In this document: positions 58,263-64,000 of the stretch, in pieces
Layout: the number at the start of each line of letters is the position of its first letter
Position numbering within the stretch: position 1 is the stretch's first letter
Assembly (NCBI GenBank): GCA_024364735.1
Contig: JAGFNQ010002310.1
Span: 69,515-133,514, forward strand
Length of the DNA stretch: 64,000 bases
From: Boesenbergia rotunda
Taxonomy: Eukaryota; Streptophyta; Magnoliopsida; Zingiberales; Zingiberaceae
Direction: 5' to 3'
Position numbers and translations under genes: made by a program
The notes under the pieces: model-generated
Database searches by the model: none
Seen by the model: only the letters and a program-made list of their open reading frames with translations
Told to the model about the DNA's origin: nothing

Positions 58263-58845
58263 ATGATGTTTGCCGACTCCGACGAAGAACCCTTCTCTTC
58301 GATGAAACCCTTCACCTCTCCTGATGATTCGTACTACTCTTCCTCAGAAGAGGTAGATCAAGAGCTCCTCGAGTTGTTCCTTCCGATAATCGCCGCTTCC
58401 CATTATAGAGGCACTCCTAAGGGGAAAGAACCGATGAAGACATGCCCATCTCCCTGTGCAGGAACCCCTGATACGGATGCCTTACCCTTGGGGTTTGGTC
58501 GTCATGCGCCTTGCTCGATTGTTTTCTCATCTACACATAGCACTCCCGCACCTCCCCACCGATCGAAGCGAGCTCGGGCTTCGGCTTCCGCAGAAGCTAC
58601 TGCCGCGGCGCCCCTGTCTTCCTGTGTGACCCCCCTTCCGGGGCACGCGTCTCCCTCGCTTGCTCCTGAGGTATCGCTTTCTCCAGCGCCTCTCGAGCTT
58701 GCCCTTTCTCAGTCGGGAAGCTCCTCTCGAACATTCTCTTCAACTTTGTTGAGGAGGGTTTGGGCGCTTGCGCCTATGGGGGGTCCGAAGGGAGGTGTTC
58801 ATACTGTCCTTCGTAATTCGACTCATCGCTGTTCTATATGCCGAC
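58263..58845 (+). pseudogene. Unrecognised Ser/Pro-rich frame, cut off by a copia LTR
   Basis: Begins MMFADSDEEPFSSMKPF. Acidic and Ser-rich, then Pro/Ala-rich with a basic HRSKRARASASAE patch. No known domain. The reading continues to 58853 only because the inserted LTR (from 58846) supplies a stop, so the original 3' part is displaced. It may be another retroelement-associated gene with its own TATA box. Confidence 0.45.
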
Positions 58846-61112
58846 TGTTGTGACCGGGTGCATGTCGACAAGGATACGGGTTCGTAAAACTTTAAATTTT
58901 TACGTGCAGCGGAAGAATTAGCATAATAATTTCTCAAATTATTTTAACCACGTATCTAGCATGCGACCTTATGATGTGTGGACATGATCATAAATTAAAA
59001 ACTTTTGCGGAAAAGTAAACTAATTTACTTTGTACCTCGCGTAACTCGCAGAAAGGGACGAGATCCAACCGTAGCGTCCCTTGGAAGCTCCGCCTCTATT
59101 CGCGTCCACGCCGAGTTCTCTTCGGGATGACTTCGCAAAATCACGAGTTTTGTGCCGATGAGAACTACTAGAATCTCTAAAGGCACAACTAGAAGATCAA
59201 TATAGAAGATAGGAAACTAACCACCAAGAAACGGAATCCAAATTCCGGGAAGGGAAGGAAGGAGACGCGATCCGCTTCTTCTTCTTCAGGGTCTTCTTGG
59301 TGGATGAAGCTCACGCCCACCTTGGGAGTTGCGCCGGCCCTAGGGGAGGAGAGAGAGCCGGCCCTAGAGAGAGAGAGGCGCCGGCCCTAGAGAGAGAGAG
59401 GCGTGTAGAGAGAGAGAGAGGAAGCAACCAATCTCTTGATTAATTGATTGGAATTAAGGGCTTGCCTTTGGTTCCTTTATATAGTAGCATCTCCCTTGCC
59501 AAGTCTCCCTCTTAACGGAATTAACGGAATTTGTTATCATAAGAAATTTATCTTATAAAGTTTCTTATGAATTATTCCGTTATGCCTAGTTTTATTATAA
59601 CTAACTTTATAATAAAACAAATTCTCTTCTCCTTTAATTATGGAATAAATTATACAAGAAATTTATAAACTTTCTTATTATGGAAAAATCAATTCATAAT
59701 TGATTTTATACAATTAAATAAACCATTCCATGGATCATTTTAATTTCCATAAAAGAATAAATTTCTATAAATTTATTTATATAAATTTCTTTACACAAAT
59801 TTATTTATCCATAATTTATAAAACAAATCGGCTTGATTTATTTTATCAATTAAACCAAATAAATTGGTTTATCCCCTTTAATGTGGCCGGCCAAACCAAA
59901 GGGGGTTGGCACCCTCTTTGGCCAGCCAAACTGAGCTGAACCGCCGCGAATTAAACTCATTTAATTCGCCCAATAAGCCTTCAAAAGACTTAGCCATTTT
60001 AAGTTTCCTTTGCGCCTCTGATTAACTCAGATTCGACTTATTTCTCTTGATCGGAAAATCCAATTTTCAACTCATTTTAAATCCCTCGGATTACTCGTAG
60101 TGCGTGTGACTAGATAGGCTTTCGATTTATGTTGGCCGTCTATAATCAACTAATTATAGAACGATCATGAGTGGCACCTAGTAGTACATCATGACCCCCA
60201 ATTAATCGAAAGATCAACGGTTTGACCTCAGAAGTAATTCTGAAACCCTTCAGCAGCTCTAATGAATCGTGCCCCATTCCCTTCACCATCTTATACCCAC
60301 TTGGTTCAGGACACGGTCTATGTGTGTCAGTCCCCACTAGGCTGACTATGTCACACCTAGCCCAAGTAATGTCTTTCTTGTCCTTTAGATTTCTAATTAC
60401 TCTCATGTATTTAAGAGACTCGCACTCTAAACATGATATGTTCTGGCCAGAGGCTTTGAGTAACAATCCGACGATAGGCCTGGGTATACATCTCCTCGCA
60501 AGGAGTGGTGAATCCTTTGTAGGCTGTTCAAACATCTTCAGGCACTTCGGCTTATTCCCAATCATCCTTGGTCCACACCTCCTTGGAGATGCTTGCTTAA
60601 GATGTTAAAGTATAAGTCTCCATGACCAAGATGACTTGAACACCGCAAGTCAAAGGAACATCGCACTTAAGCTGCAGTAAAAACTTCAGTGACATATCTA
60701 TATAGATTACCATATGAAGTTTTACAGCTAGTCACTCCAATGAACTAGTTCCCTTAACTAGCATCCATGTTTATCTTTGGACATCCCAATGTCACCAGCC
60801 AGTGAGAATCAGCTGACTAGAGGATAACCCATGCTAGTCTCAACAGAATTGATAGTGTCCGTATTTATCAATTCATCGACTAGGGATATTTTCAATACTT
60901 CACAATTGCACATTTAGAGATAATCACTAGTTGTGATCCCATCACAAATTCTCTTATGATGTGAGTTGTATTGCGGACATCCAGTAGATGAGTTTAAGAT
61001 CCCAATCAAATACACAAGCATGTATACTCAAATAGTGAATTATCATTTAGTAAAATAAATGTTTACAATCATAAGGCGATTGCCTTAGGACACTTCTCTC
61101 ATATCACTAACA
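58846..61112 (-). repeat. 3' LTR of the minus-strand copia element
   Basis: 2267 bp. TATA box on the minus strand at 59476-59483 (TATATAAA). A GA-rich microsatellite lies near 59,345-59,425 between GCCGGCCCTAG words. Confidence 0.9.
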
Positions 61113-61132
61113 AACTCCCACTTGGCCTAATG

Positions 61133-64000
61133 TCAATCGCTACGGTATCCAATACCACAGGCTCTAACATGACCCTCAAACTTGCTCTGAGGCAAGACCT
61201 TAGTTAAAGGATCCGCTAAATTCCTTTCAGTGAGAATTTTCTCAATTTGTATGTCATTCCTACTTATAATCTCTCTGATCAGATGATAGCGGCGAAGCTC
61301 GTGTTTGGATCGCTGATGACACCTTAGTTCCTTTGCTTGTGCAATAGCTCCATTGTTGTCGCAGTAAACTGACACTACTTCATCAATGGTTGGAACCACA
61401 TCAAGTTCTGAGACGATCTTCTTGATCCAAACTGCTTCGGTGGTAGAATCCGCTACAGTGTCTTGTTTGGAACTGTTCCAACATATTGCGCCTCCATTCA
61501 AAGTAAATACATATCCGGACTGAGATTTGGAGTCATCCTTATCTGTCTGGAAACTGGCATCTATATACCCACGTATTACCATTTCTCCTTCTCCATATAT
61601 TAGGAACACATCCTTAGTTCTTCTTAAGTACTTAAGGATTGTCTTGACAGCCGCCTAATGATCCATTCCTGGATCCGACTGGTATATGCTTGTGACGCTC
61701 AAAGCATACGATACATCGGGCCTAGTACATCACATAGCATACATGATAGATCCTATCGCGGATGCATAGGGAATCTTATTCATGCAAATCCTCTCATCTT
61801 CTGTGCGCGGACACATAGACTTTGAAAGGTTGATCCCATACCTGATGGGCAGGTAACCTTTCTTGGATTCCGACATGCTAAACCCTTTTTGCACTCGGTC
61901 TATATATGTAGACTGCGAAAGACCAAGCAACCATTTTGATCTATCTCTATAGATTCTAATCCCAAGGATATAGGTTGCTTCTCCCAGGTCTTTCATGGAG
62001 AAAGTTTTGGACAACCAAATTTTAACTGTCTGTAAAACTGATATATCGTTTCCTATAAGTAAAATGTCATCGACATATAGTACTAGGAATACGACTGCAC
62101 TCCCACTAACCTTCTTGTACACACAAGGTTCGTCAGGATTTTGTGAGAAATCAAACTCTTTGATTGTCTCATCAAAACAGATTTTCCAGCTCCTGGATGC
62201 TTGCTTCAGTCCATATATGGATCGTCGAAGCTTGCATACTTTGGTTTTATCAACCGATGTGAAACCTTCAGGTTGTATCATGTATACATCCTCAAGCAGG
62301 TTTCCATTAAGGAAAGCTGTTTTCACATCCATTTGCCATATCTCATAATCATAATGAGCTGCTATGGCTAGGAGCATCCGAATGGATTTAAGCATAGCTA
62401 CTGGCGAATAGGTTTCGTCATAATCAATTCCTTGTTTTTGACGATATCCTTTTGCCACTAATCTAGCCTTAAAGGTAACTACATTACCTTCCATGTCGGT
62501 TTTCTTCTTGAAAACCCACTTGCACCCTATGGGCTTAATCCCTTCAGGTGGGTTAACCAAGTCCCATACTCAATTTTCATACATGGAATCCATTTCCGAC
62601 TTCATGGCTTCAAGCCATTTGTCCCTTTCTGAATTTTTCAGAACATCTTCATAACTGATAGGTTCGTCATCGCTTATGAGTAACACGTCGTTCGATTCAC
62701 TTATGAGAAATCCATATCTCTCTGGAATATTGCGTGCCCTATCAGACCTATGAAGAGGTGGTGTTGTTTTAGGTTCAACTGATAGCTCATCATTATGAGG
62801 TATTGGTTGTGGGTCTAGACTAGGTGTCTCTGTGATGTCTATTTGAGTTTCTTGAACTTCATCAAGTTCAATGCCACTCCCACTGTTTTCTTGTAAAAGA
62901 AATTCTTTTTCTAGAATACAGCATGCCTTGAAACAAACACCTTTTGTTCCAAGGGATGATAGAATTGGTAACCCTTCGTTTCCTTAGGGTATCCAATAAA
63001 TAGACATTTATCAGACTTAGCATCCAATTTGTCTGATACAGTCCGCTTCACATAAGCAGGACAACCCCATATCTTAAGGTGAGTTAAGTGAGGTTTCTTA
63101 CTATTCCATGTCTCATATGGAGTAGTAGAGACTACCTTGGTCGGGACTCTGTTTAGCAAGTAAACAGCTGTCTTAAGTGCATAGCCCCAAAAGGATTTTG
63201 GAAGAGTTGCATGATTCATCATCGACCTAACCATGTCCATCAAGGTTCGGTTGCGCCTCTCAGATACACCATTATGCTGTGGTGTATACGGCGGAGTCCA
63301 TTGGGACAATATCCCATTGTCCCTAAGATAATCTTGAAACTCTTGACTTAAGTATTCACCACCCCGATCGGATCGAAGTATCTTAATACTTTTGCCAAGC
63401 TGTTTCTCTACTTCATTTCTGAACTCTTTGAATTTCTCAAAGCTTCAGATTTGTGTTTCATCAAGAACACATACCCGAATCGTGAGTGATCATCGATAAA
63501 GGTGATGAAGTAGCTATAGCCTCCTTGTGCAAGAGTTGACATTGGTCCACATACATCAGTATGTATTAGACCAAGCAATTCTCCCACTGGATTACCTTTT
63601 CCGGAAAAGGGTAATTTTGTCATCTTGCCTTTTAAGCATGATTCGCATGTATCAAATGAACCGGGTGTAGGAGTCTATTCCACATCGGTGTAATTCGGTC
63701 ATGTGTTTCTTACTTACATGGCCAAGACGACAATGCCAAGTGTAGGAGTCTATTCGATTATCTATTCGAGCACGTTTGTTGCTAACTTCGATATTGAAAA
63801 CGTCACTGGATAAATCTAACGTGTAGATACCATTGCACAAAGTTCCATTCCCATAAAGAACGCCATTTAAAGTTATGTAACAACAATTGTTACTAAAAGT
63901 TAAATGATAACCCTTTTCATTCAAACATGAAATAGATACAATGTTCTTTATTAACGAAGGAACAAAATAACAATTATCCAATTCTAAGACACGTCCAGTG
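61133..64000 (-). pseudogene. Copia pol, minus strand, broken and truncated by the window edge
   Basis: RNase H 61133-61609, RT 61730-62560 (YVDD, QMDVKTAFLNG), integrase pieces 62911-63309 and 63408-63623, GAG-pre-integrase and the end of protease 63652-63981. Damage: two stops between 61609 and 61730; a TGA at about 62570 where the relative has CGA (CpG decay); frameshifts near 62,900, 63,400 and 63,640; and a 36-bp in-frame loss in RNase H that removes EYIAASEAAKEA. It keeps sense codons where the plus-strand copy has its three stops. Confidence 0.9.

Larger units (their letters stand above)
58846..64000 (-). mobile_element. Second copia element of the 2.3-kb-LTR family, minus strand, running off the window
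   Basis: Downstream LTR 58846-61112 (2267 bp; on the plus strand TGTTGTGACCGGG...CACTAACA), polypurine-like CTCCCACTT complement just inside, then pol in reverse to the window end. It inserted into the 58263 frame; CCGAC at 58841-58845 should be half of the target duplication. Same family as 34907-44030 and the solo LTR at 15224. Confidence 0.92.

Overview
The window is flowering-plant nuclear DNA. It is almost entirely layered transposable elements. The evidence is a Ty1/copia polyprotein, a Ty3/gypsy chromovirus of the Tekay/Del type, a Tat-lineage gypsy pol with two RNase H domains, a CACTA (En/Spm) end, two MITE-type elements, tRNA-derived SINEs, and a PsbP-like chloroplast-protein exon. 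A monocot is my guess from the style of the elements; the sequence does not prove it. I see no bacterial gene, rRNA, functional tRNA or CRISPR array.

Layout. 1-2.9 kb: two SINE-like families and a Tat-like LTR. 2.9-7.7 kb: a complete gag-only copia-type element (TR-GAG type, copy A). 7.7-14.9 kb: the least repetitive part, with palindromic AATCGATT hairpins, a 715-bp long-hairpin MITE with 10-bp target duplications, a 215-bp Harbinger-like MITE, and the last exon of a PsbP-domain gene on the minus strand. 14.9-26.8 kb: a decayed Tekay-like gypsy element whose left LTR carries a 2.3-kb solo copia LTR with a perfect target duplication. 26.8-31.7 kb: a broken, intron-containing gene of the 'putative gypsy type transposon' family, split by a probable solo LTR. 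31.7-49.3 kb: two gag-only elements (B and C) in tandem sharing a middle LTR. That LTR contains a solo LTR of the same family, which contains a 9.1-kb copia element. This is three nesting levels, each inserted level with a perfect 5-bp target duplication. 49.3-52.5 kb: an 85-bp minisatellite followed by the minus-strand Tat pol it belongs to. 52.5-54.6 kb: a truncated CACTA end, a Tat-like LTR on the minus strand and a 48-bp tandem repeat. 54.6-58.8 kb: a second gene of the gypsy-type-transposon family. 58.8-64 kb: a second copia element on the minus strand, running off the window.

Nothing here works as an operon or pathway. The parts relate by insertion history. The 2.3-kb-LTR copia family is youngest, since all three of its copies sit inside other elements. 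The gag-only elements would need enzymes from an autonomous relative, which is not in this window.

The most unusual signal is in the gag-only elements. They carry about 36 copies of the palindrome CAGTCGACTG and close variants, mostly in pairs 19 or 20 bp apart. The pairs cluster just upstream of each LTR TATA box and again in the 3' untranslated region. Second is a segment in the gypsy LTR bounded like an intron (GTAAG...TACAG), whose interior differs completely between the two LTRs while its flanks are nearly identical. Several templated-repair scars are also visible.
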